In this document: piece by piece, positions 16,858 to 26,095 of the stretch
How positions within the stretch are numbered: position 1 is the first letter of the stretch
How the letters are laid out: the number at the start of each line of letters is the position of its first letter
Assembly: GCF_003217475.1 (NCBI RefSeq)
Contig: NZ_QJSP01000002.1
Coordinates: 432,925-496,924 of the forward strand
Reading direction: 5' to 3'
DNA: 64,000 bases
From: Williamsia limnetica
GTDB taxonomy: Bacteria > Actinomycetota > Actinomycetes > Mycobacteriales > Mycobacteriaceae
Notes under the pieces: model-generated
Seen by the model: the letters and a program-made list of their open reading frames with translations, nothing else
The model's database searches: none
What the model was told of the DNA's origin: nothing
Made by a program: the position numbers and the translations under genes

Positions 16858-18213
16858 ATGCAGGCACTCAAACGCAGAGCGCTTGGTCTGGTGTTCTTCC
16901 TGGTCGTCGCGCTGTTCCTGACGCTGACGATCATGCAGTACAACAAATCGTTCACGAAGTTCGTCGACGTCAAGCTCAACACCACGTCGGCAGGCAACGC
17001 GCTACCCAACAACGCCGATGTGAAGGCTCGCGGACTCATCGTCGGGGAGGTGCGCAGCGTCGAGCCGAACCTGGAAGACGGCTCGGTGGTTGTCACCCTG
17101 GGCTTGCAGCCCGACAAGGTGGACCTGCTGCCGACCGATACGACGGCCCGGATCCTGCCGAAGACCTTGTTCGGAGAGCGGTACGTGGCGTTGCAGATCC
17201 CGGACGGCCAAGAAGGCAGCGAGGGTGACCACCTGAGCAACGGCTCGTCGATCGACGAGGACAAGTCCGGTAACGCGGTTGAACTCCAAGAACTGTTCGA
17301 CCAGTTGCTGCCCGTGTTGGACGCCATCCCGCCGGCCGAGCTGAACGTGACCCTGTCCGCCCTGTCCAAAGCCCTCGCGGGCAACGGCGAGCGTCTCGGC
17401 ACCTCGTTCGAGCAGCTCAACACCGTCTTCAAGGGGATCAACGAGAACATGCCCGAACTCCAGGGCACCCTCCGCGGTCTGGCCAGCTTCTCGCAGACGT
17501 ACTCCGAAGCGCTGCCCGACCTCATCGACTCGCTCGACACCTTGCGCACCACGACCAACACCCTCGTCGAGCGCCAGGGCGACCTGCGCACGGTGATCGC
17601 GGCGGTCACCCAGGTGGCGATCGATGGAACCGGTTTCCTCGAGACCAACCGTCGGGACCTCGTCGACCTGGCCATCCAGTCGGAGCCGTTGCTGACGGCA
17701 CTGGCCCGGCAGTCGCCGGCGTTCGGGTGCACGTTCAAGAACTTCGCGGGTCTGGTTCCCGAGGCCAACGTGATCACGGGCGCGGGCACCGAGAACCCGG
17801 GTGTCCGGGTGAACCTGCAGTTCGTCAACCCCCGTGGCCGGTACCTGCCGAATCAGGACGAGCCGCGATTGTTCGATGAGCGTGGACCCATCTGCTACGA
17901 CCAGCCCACCAACGGCAGGCCGTTCCCGCAGTACCCCGCAGGCTCGGTCAACGACGGCTCGTACCAGCCGCCGTCGCGCAACGCCGGCCCTCGGAACGTC
18001 CCCACACTGCCCGAACCGCAGTACTCCGCGATGCCCGATGGCACCGCGACACCGGCACAAGAGCCCGCCACCAACTACAGCGATCCGAGGAACAAGCTGC
18101 AGATACAGGCAATCGTCGCCGCAGCGGCAGGTAAGGAGCCGTCAGAGGTGCCCAGCTGGATCGGTTTGATCGCAGCCCCCACAGTGCAGGGACAGCAGGT
18201 GAGCATCCGATGA
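16858..18213 (+). CDS. mceA: MceA-type MCE family protein
   Basis: A 451-residue protein with an N-terminal membrane anchor (LGLVFFLVVALFLTLTIMQY). An MCE domain lies at about 35-120 (DVKARGLIVGEVRSVEP; LPKTLFGERYVALQIP), followed by a long helical region (residues 140-300) and a Pro-rich C-terminal tail ending near residue 451. MceA-F proteins assemble into a hexameric tube across the periplasm that conducts lipids to the YrbE permeases. It overlaps mceB by 4 nt (ATGA). Confidence 0.94.
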   Translation: MQALKRRALGLVFFLVVALFLTLTIMQYNKSFTKFVDVKLNTTSAGNALPNNADVKARGLIVGEVRSVEPNLEDGSVVVTLGLQPDKVDLLPTDTTARILPKTLFGERYVALQIPDGQEGSEGDHLSNGSSIDEDKSGNAVELQELFDQLLPVLDAIPPAELNVTLSALSKALAGNGERLGTSFEQLNTVFKGINENMPELQGTLRGLASFSQTYSEALPDLIDSLDTLRTTTNTLVERQGDLRTVIAAVTQVAIDGTGFLETNRRDLVDLAIQSEPLLTALARQSPAFGCTFKNFAGLVPEANVITGAGTENPGVRVNLQFVNPRGRYLPNQDEPRLFDERGPICYDQPTNGRPFPQYPAGSVNDGSYQPPSRNAGPRNVPTLPEPQYSAMPDGTATPAQEPATNYSDPRNKLQIQAIVAAAAGKEPSEVPSWIGLIAAPTVQGQQVSIR

Positions 18214-19277
18214 AGAGTTTGGTCGGACCACTCATCAAGCTGATCATCTTCGCCGTGGTCACCGTGTTCGCCACCGCTGTACTCGGGTTCGCCGTCGCCA
18301 ACGGCGGTGCCGGTGGCGGTACGGACTTCAAAGCGGTGTTCACCGATGCCACGCAGGTGGCCCCGGGTGACGACGTCAGGATCGCCGGCGTGCGTGTCGG
18401 TCAGGTCAGCGGTGTCGAGATCGTCGACCGCGACAAGGCCGAAGTTGCCTTCTCGGTGGACCGTGGCGAACTCCCGGCCGGCGTCCGGGTTGCCATCAAA
18501 CTCCGGAACCTGACCGGTCAGCGTTACCTCGCGCTCGAGAAGGGGCCGGGCGACACGGCGGACACCATCGGCGGCGGGACGACCATCGGGCTGTCCCAGA
18601 CCACTGAGGCGATCAACCTGACCGAATTGTTCAACGGCTTCCGCCCGCTGTTCCAGCAGCTGACCGCAGACGACGTGAACAAACTGTCGGCCGAGATCAT
18701 CAAGGTGTTCCAAGGTGAGAGCGGAACGATCTCCGAACTGGTCCGCGACACCGCGAGCCTGACGAACACGATCGCAGACCGCGATCAGGTGATCGGGCAG
18801 CTGATCGACAACCTGAACGTGGTGCTGAAGAACCTCAACGAGCACGACGACCAGTTCACCCAGCTGTTGACGAACACAGAGAAGTTCGTCACCGGTCTGG
18901 CGAACCAGAAGGAGTCGGTCGGCTCGGCGATCACGTCACTGTCCAACCTGACGGCCGTGACCGCTTCGATCCTGCAACCGACCCGCCCTGCCATCCAGGG
19001 ATCGATCGCAGCACTCAACGATCTGGGACAGACAGTCGTCGAGCGGCAGGACGAGATCAAGCAGACGTTGACCACCCTGCCGATCAAGCTCCAGAAGATC
19101 GGCCGCGCAGCGACCTTCGGTTCGTGGTTCCAGTTCTATCTCTGTGGCTTGGACGTCACGGCGGGGAACGGTCAGAGCAACCTGCTCACGCAACCGCTGA
19201 TCCCGCTGCCCGACATCAACCACGTCCTGTACACGAGCGCAGCGACACGCTGCTGGGCGAACGAGGATCCACCGTGA
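18210..19277 (+). CDS. mceB: MceB-type MCE family protein
   Basis: A 355-residue protein with an N-terminal hydrophobic anchor (LIIFAVVTVFATAVLGFAVA) and an MCE domain at about 30-115 (FTDATQVAPGDDVRIAGVRV; LRNLTGQRYLALEKGPG). It continues with long alpha-helical segments, and a short Cys-containing end (FQFYLCGLDVTAG) typical of MceB closes it. It starts inside the mceA stop. It is one of six subunits of the lipid-conducting tube; the transported lipid cannot be read from the sequence. Confidence 0.94.
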   Translation: MKSLVGPLIKLIIFAVVTVFATAVLGFAVANGGAGGGTDFKAVFTDATQVAPGDDVRIAGVRVGQVSGVEIVDRDKAEVAFSVDRGELPAGVRVAIKLRNLTGQRYLALEKGPGDTADTIGGGTTIGLSQTTEAINLTELFNGFRPLFQQLTADDVNKLSAEIIKVFQGESGTISELVRDTASLTNTIADRDQVIGQLIDNLNVVLKNLNEHDDQFTQLLTNTEKFVTGLANQKESVGSAITSLSNLTAVTASILQPTRPAIQGSIAALNDLGQTVVERQDEIKQTLTTLPIKLQKIGRAATFGSWFQFYLCGLDVTAGNGQSNLLTQPLIPLPDINHVLYTSAATRCWANEDPP

Positions 19278-19305
19278 CCAACACGACGACCAGGGGGGTG
19301 ACCGC

Positions 19306-20340
19306 ATGACCGATCGACGAACCATCAAACGCAGTCCTGTCACCATCGGATTCATCGGCATCTTGATCCTGCTGATGTTGTCGACGTCGGCGTTCTTTCT
19401 GCAGTCCCTGCCGTTGATCGGCGCGGGCATCACCTACAAGGCAGATTTCTCCGAAGCTGCCGGCCTGCAATCGGGCGCCGAGGTACGAGTCGCAGGCGTC
19501 AAGGTCGGCAACGTTCGTAAAGTCGAGCTCAAGGGTGACCGCGTCCGGGTGGACATGCAGGTCGACCAGGCCTGGATCGGTAACCAGACATCGGCCTCGA
19601 TCCAGATCAAGACCGTGCTGGGCCAGAAGTACATCGCTCTCGATCCGGCAGGCAACGAACTGGCGGACCCGAAGCAGGTCATCCCGCTGGAACGGACGAC
19701 GTCGCCCTATGACGTCATCGAGGCGTTCTCCGATGCCGCCGAGCAGGTCGAGGAACTCGACACCAACCAGCTGGCGACCAGCATGCGGACGCTGTCGGAT
19801 GCGTTCTCCGGGACACCTGCGGATCTGCGGTCGTCACTCGACGGCCTCACCCGCCTGTCGGAGACCATCGCGAGTCGTGATCAGAAGGTGCAAGAGCTGC
19901 TCGCGGCCACCGCGGACACCTCCAAGCTGCTCGCCGACCGCAACCAGGAGTTCGAACGACTGATCTCGGGTGCCGGCGAACTGCTCGGGGAATTGAACAA
20001 TCGCCAGCAGGCCATCTCGGTGCTGCTCTCGAGCACCATCACGCTGTCGGACACGCTGACGGGCATCGTCAAGGACAACCAGGAGCAGATCGGTCCCACG
20101 CTGGAAACCCTGCGTCAGGTGATCGAGATCCTCAACGACCAGAACGAAAACCTGCGGCAGTCTCTGACGTACATGGCGCCTTTCTACCGCCTCTACGCCA
20201 ACGTGCTGGGTAGCGGTCGCTGGTTCGACTCCGTCGTGACGAACCTGCTCCCGCCGGCACTGCCGCAGCAGAACACGACTCGATTCCCTGTTCAGCAGGA
20301 GCAACTGCCGAACGGTGGCGGAACGGTGGCCGGACAATGA
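19306..20340 (+). CDS. mceC: MceC-type MCE family protein
   Basis: A 344-residue protein with an N-terminal anchor ([20 protein letters not shown]) and an MCE domain at about 45-130 ([36 protein letters not shown]). The helical body is rich in heptad-like leucines (residues 150-290), and a stretch around [15 protein letters not shown] is shared with other MceC proteins. It starts 28 nt after mceB and overlaps mceD by 4 nt. Confidence 0.94.
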   Translation: MTDRRTIKRSPVTIGFIGILILLMLSTSAFFLQSLPLIGAGITYKADFSEAAGLQSGAEVRVAGVKVGNVRKVELKGDRVRVDMQVDQAWIGNQTSASIQIKTVLGQKYIALDPAGNELADPKQVIPLERTTSPYDVIEAFSDAAEQVEELDTNQLATSMRTLSDAFSGTPADLRSSLDGLTRLSETIASRDQKVQELLAATADTSKLLADRNQEFERLISGAGELLGELNNRQQAISVLLSSTITLSDTLTGIVKDNQEQIGPTLETLRQVIEILNDQNENLRQSLTYMAPFYRLYANVLGSGRWFDSVVTNLLPPALPQQNTTRFPVQQEQLPNGGGTVAGQ

Positions 20341-21602
20341 TGACGTCGGCAAGCAACATGCAGGACACCCGCGGACCGGGACGGTGGTTCACGCCACGGC
20401 ACATCGTGTTCCTGGTGATCGGGCTGATCCTCGCCCTGCTGGTCGCCGGATCGCTGTGGTGGGTGTTCCAACGGGTCACCGCCACAAAGATCACGGCCTA
20501 CTTCCAGAGCAGCGTCGGCATCTACGACGGCAGCGACGTGCGGGTGCTCGGCGTCCCCGTCGGAACGGTCGGCAAGGTGACCCCCGAAGGCGACCGGGTG
20601 AAGGTCGAGATGACCGTCCAAGGCGACGTCTCGCTGCCCAAGGACGTGGGGGCCGTGCAGGTCACCCCGTCAGTGGTCGCCGACCGATACGTTCAGCTGA
20701 CGCCGGTGTATGTCGAAGGACCCAAGGCGCCGCAGGACTTCACGTTGCAGCTCGACAAGACAATGGTTCCTGTCGAGGTCGACGAACTGTACTCATCCGT
20801 GCAGAAGCTGTCGGATTCGCTGGGACCGGAGGGCGCCAACAAGGACGGCGCGGTCTCCGAATTGGTGGCCACCGGTGCGGAGAACCTGGCCGGTAACGGC
20901 GAGGCACTCAACGAGACGATCAGTGGCCTGTCCAAGGCCGCGAACACCTTGAACGAGTCGCGAGGCAACATCGTCGACACCGTCAAGAACCTCGACAGTT
21001 TCGTCGGCATGCTCGCCCGCAACGACGCCCAGGTGCGTCAGTTCAACACCCAGATGGCTGATTTCACGACATTCCTCGCCGGTGAACGCGATCAACTCGG
21101 GACCGCCCTGGACAAGTTGTCCATCGCACTCGGTGACGTCGCCGGATTCGTCGAGGACAACCGGGAATCCTTGGGCGCGCGGGTCAACGAGCTGATCCCG
21201 ACCACCCAGATGCTGGTGGACACGAAGGAATACCAGAAAGAGATCCTGACGTCGCTGCCGCTGGCGCTGTCGAATCTGGTGAACGCGTACAACGCAGAAT
21301 CGGGAACCCTCGACCTGCACCTGACGCTGCCAGAACTGCAGGACCTGCTGGGAGCGCAGTGTGGGCTCCTCGATCTCGGCCAGCTCAAGCCCGGCGACCC
21401 CGCGTTCGTCGAGTTCAGCAAGACGCTGCGACCGCTCATCGACCAGTGCACCAACGTCGCCGACCAGATCCAGGACGGCATCAAGACACCGACCCTGAAC
21501 CTGCCGTTCGGCATCTTCAGCACCGAGAACCAGCAGCGCAGTGGCCCGGTTCCGGGAACGGTGCCAGGCACTCCCGATCCAGGACTGGAGGGTGAGAACT
21601 GA
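20337..21602 (+). CDS. mceD: MceD-type MCE family protein
   Basis: A 421-residue protein starting at ATG 20337 inside the mceC stop; a second ATG follows directly. The anchor helix is [20 protein letters not shown]. The MCE domain at about 45-130 includes [20 protein letters not shown] and a conserved [13 protein letters not shown] strand. The long helical tail ends in a Pro/Gly-rich segment after residue 395. It forms part of the MceA-F transporter tube. Confidence 0.94.
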   Translation: MMTSASNMQDTRGPGRWFTPRHIVFLVIGLILALLVAGSLWWVFQRVTATKITAYFQSSVGIYDGSDVRVLGVPVGTVGKVTPEGDRVKVEMTVQGDVSLPKDVGAVQVTPSVVADRYVQLTPVYVEGPKAPQDFTLQLDKTMVPVEVDELYSSVQKLSDSLGPEGANKDGAVSELVATGAENLAGNGEALNETISGLSKAANTLNESRGNIVDTVKNLDSFVGMLARNDAQVRQFNTQMADFTTFLAGERDQLGTALDKLSIALGDVAGFVEDNRESLGARVNELIPTTQMLVDTKEYQKEILTSLPLALSNLVNAYNAESGTLDLHLTLPELQDLLGAQCGLLDLGQLKPGDPAFVEFSKTLRPLIDQCTNVADQIQDGIKTPTLNLPFGIFSTENQQRSGPVPGTVPGTPDPGLEGEN

Positions 21603-22945
21603 TGAGATCACCCAGACGCGCGACGGCTCGCAAAGCCGGTGCCGCCGCCATGATCGGTGCCGCGGTCATCGCGATCGCCGGTTGCGGAACACAAGGTCTG
21701 CAGTCGGTCCCGCTGCCCGGTGGGGTCTCGCTCGGCGACAACCCGCGGACCTACAAGCTGCAGTTCACCGACGTGCTGGACCTCGTCCCGCAGGCGACCG
21801 TGAAGTTCAACGGCATCCAGGTCGGACGGGTGACCGAGATCAAGGTCGCCCCGGACCAGTGGACGGCCGAGGTCGCCATCGAGGTGCAGAACAGCGTCGA
21901 CCTGTCCGACAAGGCCATGGCCGAGGTCCAGCAGACCAACCTGCTGGGGGAGAAGTACGTCGCGCTGGAGGACCCTGAAGAGAACTCCGACCTGCCGCGT
22001 CAGAACTCCGCTCAGGTCATCGGCTGCCCCGAAGTGGGGGCGCCGGATTGCCGTACCCGGACCGCGACCGACGTCGAACAGGTGCTCGGTGCGTTGTCAC
22101 TGCTCCTCAACGGTGGCGGCATCAATCAGCTCAAGCCGATCGTGGACGAGCTGAACAACGCCCTGGAAGGCCGCGAGAGCGAGGTCAAGGGCCTGCTCAA
22201 CGAGACCGCTCGACTGATCAGCGGTCTCGACGAGCAAAAAGAGAACATCGTCTCCGCGCTCGACGGTCTCGACAAGCTGTCGAACCGTGCGCGCAGTCAG
22301 ACCGATCAGATCAACCGTGTTCTCGACGAGTTGCCACGGGGCATCGCCGTTCTCGAGGAGCAGCGGCCGCAGTTCGTGACCATGCTGCAGCAGCTCGACC
22401 GTCTCGGCGAGGTCGGCGTGCAGGTGCTCGGAACCGCTCGCGAGGAGATCATCACCGATCTCAAAGCATTGCGGCCGACCCTGCAGGCACTTGCCGGTGC
22501 CGCTCCGGACCTGATCACCGCGTCGCCGCTGCTGTTCACCTACCCCTTCCCGGATGCTTTGCTGCCGGGCGTGAAGGGTGACTCGACCAACCTGTTCGCG
22601 AATCTCGATCTCAGGTTGCTCAACCAGCTCGAGGCGCTCGGTGTCGGTCAGGGTGAACCGGTGTACAGCCCACCCAAGACGGGCCCGTTGCCGATCATCG
22701 ACCCGAAGAATCCGTACTACAACGGCAACGGACCGCGGCTCGGGTGGCCGACGATCACCCTCCTGCCGTTGCCCAACGCGAGGCCGGGGCCCAACACCCC
22801 GCCGTCGGGTGGGCAGTACGCGCTGATGCCCGAGGACCGGGCCGAGCACAACTTCCTGCAAGCTCCACTCGCGCTGCTCTCCGGAGCAGTCGGGCAGACC
22901 GCGGGGACCCAAACCACGACTACCCAGCCTGGAGGTGCCCCGTGA
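21602..22945 (+). CDS. mceE: MceE-type MCE lipoprotein
   Basis: A 447-residue protein overlapping the mceD stop by 1 nt. It is the lipoprotein of the set: the signal peptide ends with IAIAGC, placing the lipidated Cys at residue 28. The MCE domain spans about 45-135 (LQFTDVLDLVPQATVKFNGI; QTNLLGEKYVALEDP). The helical body and a Pro-rich tail ending in a Thr/Gln-rich stretch follow. MceE proteins tether the complex on the outer face of the cytoplasmic membrane. mceF starts within its stop codon. Confidence 0.95.
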   Translation: MRSPRRATARKAGAAAMIGAAVIAIAGCGTQGLQSVPLPGGVSLGDNPRTYKLQFTDVLDLVPQATVKFNGIQVGRVTEIKVAPDQWTAEVAIEVQNSVDLSDKAMAEVQQTNLLGEKYVALEDPEENSDLPRQNSAQVIGCPEVGAPDCRTRTATDVEQVLGALSLLLNGGGINQLKPIVDELNNALEGRESEVKGLLNETARLISGLDEQKENIVSALDGLDKLSNRARSQTDQINRVLDELPRGIAVLEEQRPQFVTMLQQLDRLGEVGVQVLGTAREEIITDLKALRPTLQALAGAAPDLITASPLLFTYPFPDALLPGVKGDSTNLFANLDLRLLNQLEALGVGQGEPVYSPPKTGPLPIIDPKNPYYNGNGPRLGWPTITLLPLPNARPGPNTPPSGGQYALMPEDRAEHNFLQAPLALLSGAVGQTAGTQTTTTQPGGAP

Positions 22946-24183
22946 TCTCGAAACTGGTCAAGTGGCAGCTCGTGATCTTCGTGATCGTCGGTGTGGTCGC
23001 CATCGTCTATGTCGGTTCCACTTACGCCAAGCTCGATCGGCTCGTGGGCATCGGGTCGTACACGGTGAAGGCTCAGTTCTCCGATTCGGGCGGAATCTTC
23101 ACCAACGGTGAGGTGACCTACCAGGGTGTGCCGGTCGGCCGCGTCGGCGCGCTGACGCTGCTGCCGGACGGTGTCGAGGTCGCTTTGGTGCTCGACTCGG
23201 ACGGGCCGAAGATTCCCGATTCTGCGATGGCTGTCGTCGCGAACCGGTCGGCGATCGGCGAGCAGTATGTCGATCTGCGACCGACGAACAACGACGGTCC
23301 GTATCTGAAGAACAACTCCGTCATCACCAACACCGACACCCCGCCCGCACTCGACGGGGTCCTCAAGTCAGCGGTCGACTTCACCGAATCGATCCCGGTG
23401 GAAGACCTGACCACGGTGGTGACCGAGTTGGGCAACGCGTTCAACGGGAACGCCGACAACCTGCGGTCGCTGATCGACTCGCTGACCAACCTGTCGCAGG
23501 CCGGCGTCGACAACCTGCCCGAGACCATCTCGCTGATCCAGAACAGTGATGTGGTGCTCGGAACGCAGGCCGAACAGGCCGATGAGATCCTGGCGTGGTC
23601 GAGCAACCTGAAGTTGATCACCCAGACCCTGCAGGCGTCCGATCCCGCGATCCGGAGGCTGCTGACGACCGGCACGACCAGCGCTACGCAGATCTCCCGT
23701 CTGCTCCAGGACAGCGGCGGCGACATCACCACCGTCGTCCGCAACCTCGCCGAGGATGTCCGGACGATCTCGCCCACCTTCTTTGCGGTGAGTCCTTCCT
23801 TGGCGTTGTTGTCTGCGCTCTCGAGCGGTAGCTACAGCCCCGCGCCGGGCGACGGCACGATCCACTTCGGCATCGTGCTCGAGGTGAACAATCCCCCCGC
23901 GTGCACGCTCGGCTACGAGGGCACCGAGGAGATCATCGCCGAAGAGAAGCGGAAGAATCCCGACTTCGACATCAACTACGACGATTTCCCGTTCAATACT
24001 GACGCGAAATGTACTGTCGCGCAGGGAAATCCGACCGATGTTCGCGGCGCGGCACGCTCCGTCTACTCGAACCCGAACATCCCGCAACCGTGGGACGACA
24101 ACCCGAAGAAGATGCCGGACACCCTCAACCTCAACCCCATTGCGGAACAGATCGCGTTCCTTCTGGGCGTGCGCGACAAGTGA
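22942..24183 (+). CDS. mceF: MceF-type MCE family protein
   Basis: A 413-residue protein from GTG 22942, overlapping the mceE stop (GTGA). The anchor helix is WQLVIFVIVGVVAIVYVGST. The MCE domain at about 35-120 contains GGIFTNGEVTYQGVPVGRVG and ANRSAIGEQYVDLRP. A helical segment follows and a C-terminal domain has conserved Cys residues (PPACTLGYEGTEE; DAKCTVAQGNPTDVRG). It completes the A-F set; two Mce-associated genes follow. Confidence 0.94.
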   Translation: MISKLVKWQLVIFVIVGVVAIVYVGSTYAKLDRLVGIGSYTVKAQFSDSGGIFTNGEVTYQGVPVGRVGALTLLPDGVEVALVLDSDGPKIPDSAMAVVANRSAIGEQYVDLRPTNNDGPYLKNNSVITNTDTPPALDGVLKSAVDFTESIPVEDLTTVVTELGNAFNGNADNLRSLIDSLTNLSQAGVDNLPETISLIQNSDVVLGTQAEQADEILAWSSNLKLITQTLQASDPAIRRLLTTGTTSATQISRLLQDSGGDITTVVRNLAEDVRTISPTFFAVSPSLALLSALSSGSYSPAPGDGTIHFGIVLEVNNPPACTLGYEGTEEIIAEEKRKNPDFDINYDDFPFNTDAKCTVAQGNPTDVRGAARSVYSNPNIPQPWDDNPKKMPDTLNLNPIAEQIAFLLGVRDK

Positions 24184-24247
24184 TCCGGGCGGCGGCAAAG
24201 GCGGCGGGGTCTGACCTCTCAGCCGGCGTGTGTACCTTGGGCGGGCG

Positions 24248-24898
24248 ATGACTGACAAACCCAAGCCCGGCCGACAGCGACGTCTCGGTTCGCAACGGCT
24301 GTGGCTGCGGATCTCGGCTGCCCTCGCGGTGGTCGGACTCGTGGCCGCAGTGGTGTGCACCGGCGTCTTCGGATACCAGTGGTACGACGCCAAGTTCAAT
24401 GTCCAGGCCACACAGCAGGCCCGCGACGACGCCCAAGACGGTGCCGAGCAGGTGATGCTCAACGTCACCAACATCGATCCCGCGAACATGACCGCGTACC
24501 GGGAACAGCTCAACTCGTCGCTGGTCGACGAGGCGGCCAATCAGGTGACCCCGGAGACATTCCAGCAGCTGGTCACCGAAGGTGAGGCGAACGGCGGTGC
24601 GTCGGCGAAGCTGACGTCGTCGATCGTGCGCAGCGGCGTCGTCGAGTTCAACAAAGAAGACGAGACGGCGAAGGTGATCGTCTACGTCGAGTCGGTGCGC
24701 TCGGTGGCGAATCAGGAGCCGGTGACCCTGCAGTCGGGGTTCTCGGTGGGGGTTCGCAAGGTGGACGGTACGTGGAAGGCCTCGGACATCCAGCCGCTCG
24801 ATGCCTTCGCTCTGCAGGACCCGGCCGCCGGTGCGCCCGCGCCCGCCGACCCCTCTGCCGTACCCGCGCCCGCCACCACTGCGCCGGGAGGAAATTGA
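24248..24898 (+). CDS. Mce-associated membrane protein (first)
   Basis: A 216-residue protein from ATG 24248; GTG 24230 is an alternative. One N-terminal membrane helix (LAVVGLVAAVVCTGVFGYQW) is followed by an NTF2-like extracytoplasmic domain (FNVQATQQARDDAQDGAEQV; VRKVDGTWKASDIQPLDAF) and an Ala/Pro-rich tail. This is the layout of Mam/Mas proteins that end many mce operons and are thought to stabilise the transporter. It lies 64 nt after mceF and overlaps the next gene by 1 nt. Confidence 0.88.
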   Translation: MTDKPKPGRQRRLGSQRLWLRISAALAVVGLVAAVVCTGVFGYQWYDAKFNVQATQQARDDAQDGAEQVMLNVTNIDPANMTAYREQLNSSLVDEAANQVTPETFQQLVTEGEANGGASAKLTSSIVRSGVVEFNKEDETAKVIVYVESVRSVANQEPVTLQSGFSVGVRKVDGTWKASDIQPLDAFALQDPAAGAPAPADPSAVPAPATTAPGGN

Positions 24899-25818
24899 TG
24901 ACCAACCAGCCACCCCGCAGGCCCGGCCGACCGGCCGGACCGCGCGGCAAGATCCGTATCGCAGGCAGCGGCCCGGCCAAGGGCAAGCTGACGGGCCCGG
25001 AGGACGAGTCTCCAGAGGCCGCAGGAGCCCAGACCCCGGACGCCCAGACCCCGGACGCCCAGACCCCGGCAGCTGATGTCGAAGCACCGGAGTCGTCACG
25101 GTCAGGCGCAGAGGCGACCGACGACGCAACAGCGGCGGTCGCGGATCCGGCGTCGACTGATGCCGATGACACCGTGTCCCTCGACAAGGCAGACCGCAGA
25201 ACCCGGCCGGTGGCCAAGAGTGCGTCGCTGAAGAAGCCCGCCCGGGCCGATGGCGGCGTCGACGGCTCGGCCAAGCGTCCGACAGCGCAGGGCGCCACTG
25301 CCGCGCCGGCCCGCAGTGGATTCCTGACCTGGCGCAAGGTCGCGGCGGTGGCAAGCGTGGCAGTGTTGTTCGCGGTCCTGGCCATCGTGCTGGCCTTCAA
25401 GCCGGGTGCGAAGACCGAATCGAACGACGCGTTCCTCGACGCCGCTGCCACCAGTGAGCTCAAGGCGCAGGCAGGCGATCGGATGTGCACCGTCCTGGGT
25501 GTCGACCCGGTCAATTTCGACGACTGGGCGGCGCGGGCGAAGGCAGCGCTGACCGGCGAGTACATCAACGAGTTCAACGAATACCTGCAGGCCAACAGGG
25601 ACCTCGCCACGCAGACCGGCCAGGGCGCCGAGTGCAAGGTCGACCTCATCGGGATCAGCAACATGGACGACACGCGCGCCAATGTGATCGGAACCTTCGT
25701 GCTGAGCAACACCCAGCAGGGTGTCGCGGTCCTGGGCACTCCCAATCTCGCACGCGTGGACGTCGGCCTGGAAAAAGTCGACGGCCAGTGGCTCATCAGC
25801 CGCATCTCTGATTTCTGA
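24898..25818 (+). CDS. Mce-associated membrane protein (second)
   Basis: A 306-residue protein starting at ATG 24898 within the previous stop (ATGA-like overlap). A polar, Ala/Pro/Asp-rich cytoplasmic N-terminus of about 135 residues, with three tandem AQTPD units, precedes one membrane helix (KVAAVASVAVLFAVLAIVLA). An NTF2-like domain follows (DAFLDAAATSELKAQAGDRM; VDVGLEKVDGQWLISRISDF). It is the last gene of the operon, and no terminator hairpin is obvious behind it. Confidence 0.88.
   Translation: MTNQPPRRPGRPAGPRGKIRIAGSGPAKGKLTGPEDESPEAAGAQTPDAQTPDAQTPAADVEAPESSRSGAEATDDATAAVADPASTDADDTVSLDKADRRTRPVAKSASLKKPARADGGVDGSAKRPTAQGATAAPARSGFLTWRKVAAVASVAVLFAVLAIVLAFKPGAKTESNDAFLDAAATSELKAQAGDRMCTVLGVDPVNFDDWAARAKAALTGEYINEFNEYLQANRDLATQTGQGAECKVDLIGISNMDDTRANVIGTFVLSNTQQGVAVLGTPNLARVDVGLEKVDGQWLISRISDF
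25027..25071 (+). repeat. 15-nt tandem repeat, three units
   Basis: GCCCAGACCCCGGAC occurs three times in a row (the last unit ends in A instead of C) within the second Mce-associated gene. It encodes AQTPD units in the disordered N-terminus. Confidence 0.85.
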
Positions 25819-26095
25819 GTTCGGCTTCAAAGATTTTTTAACGACGGAATCCGCGCGTTCCTCTTGACGCCGGGCCGCCCAGGTTGCAGTCTGTTCGCAG
25901 TAACCAAAAGGGGTTGTTCACGTGCGCCCTTTTTCTGGTACAGTTGGACGTTGCGCTGGCTGCCTCCTGTCCACCTCACGATTTCACCTTCCGACCACAC
26001 AACCGTGGTGCCTCGGGTGATCGCCGTTGACCAGGTCGTACAGCAGCGAAACACCACCTAGGCACTACGAGTAATTCGTGTTGGAAGGACATATC
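25819..26095 (+). promoter_or_regulatory. rpoB promoter/leader region
   Basis: A 277-nt gap with the rpoBC promoter. TACAGT at 25939-25944 (preceded by TGG) is the best -10 candidate, with TTGTTC about 19 nt upstream as a poor -35. TTGACG at 25864 is another possible -35. The long leader (about 150 nt) to TTG 26096 shows no gene. Confidence 0.45.

Noticed and set aside
25027..25071. Short tandem repeats considered as CRISPR-like
   Set aside because: Units are contiguous without spacers and lie in frame within a coding region.
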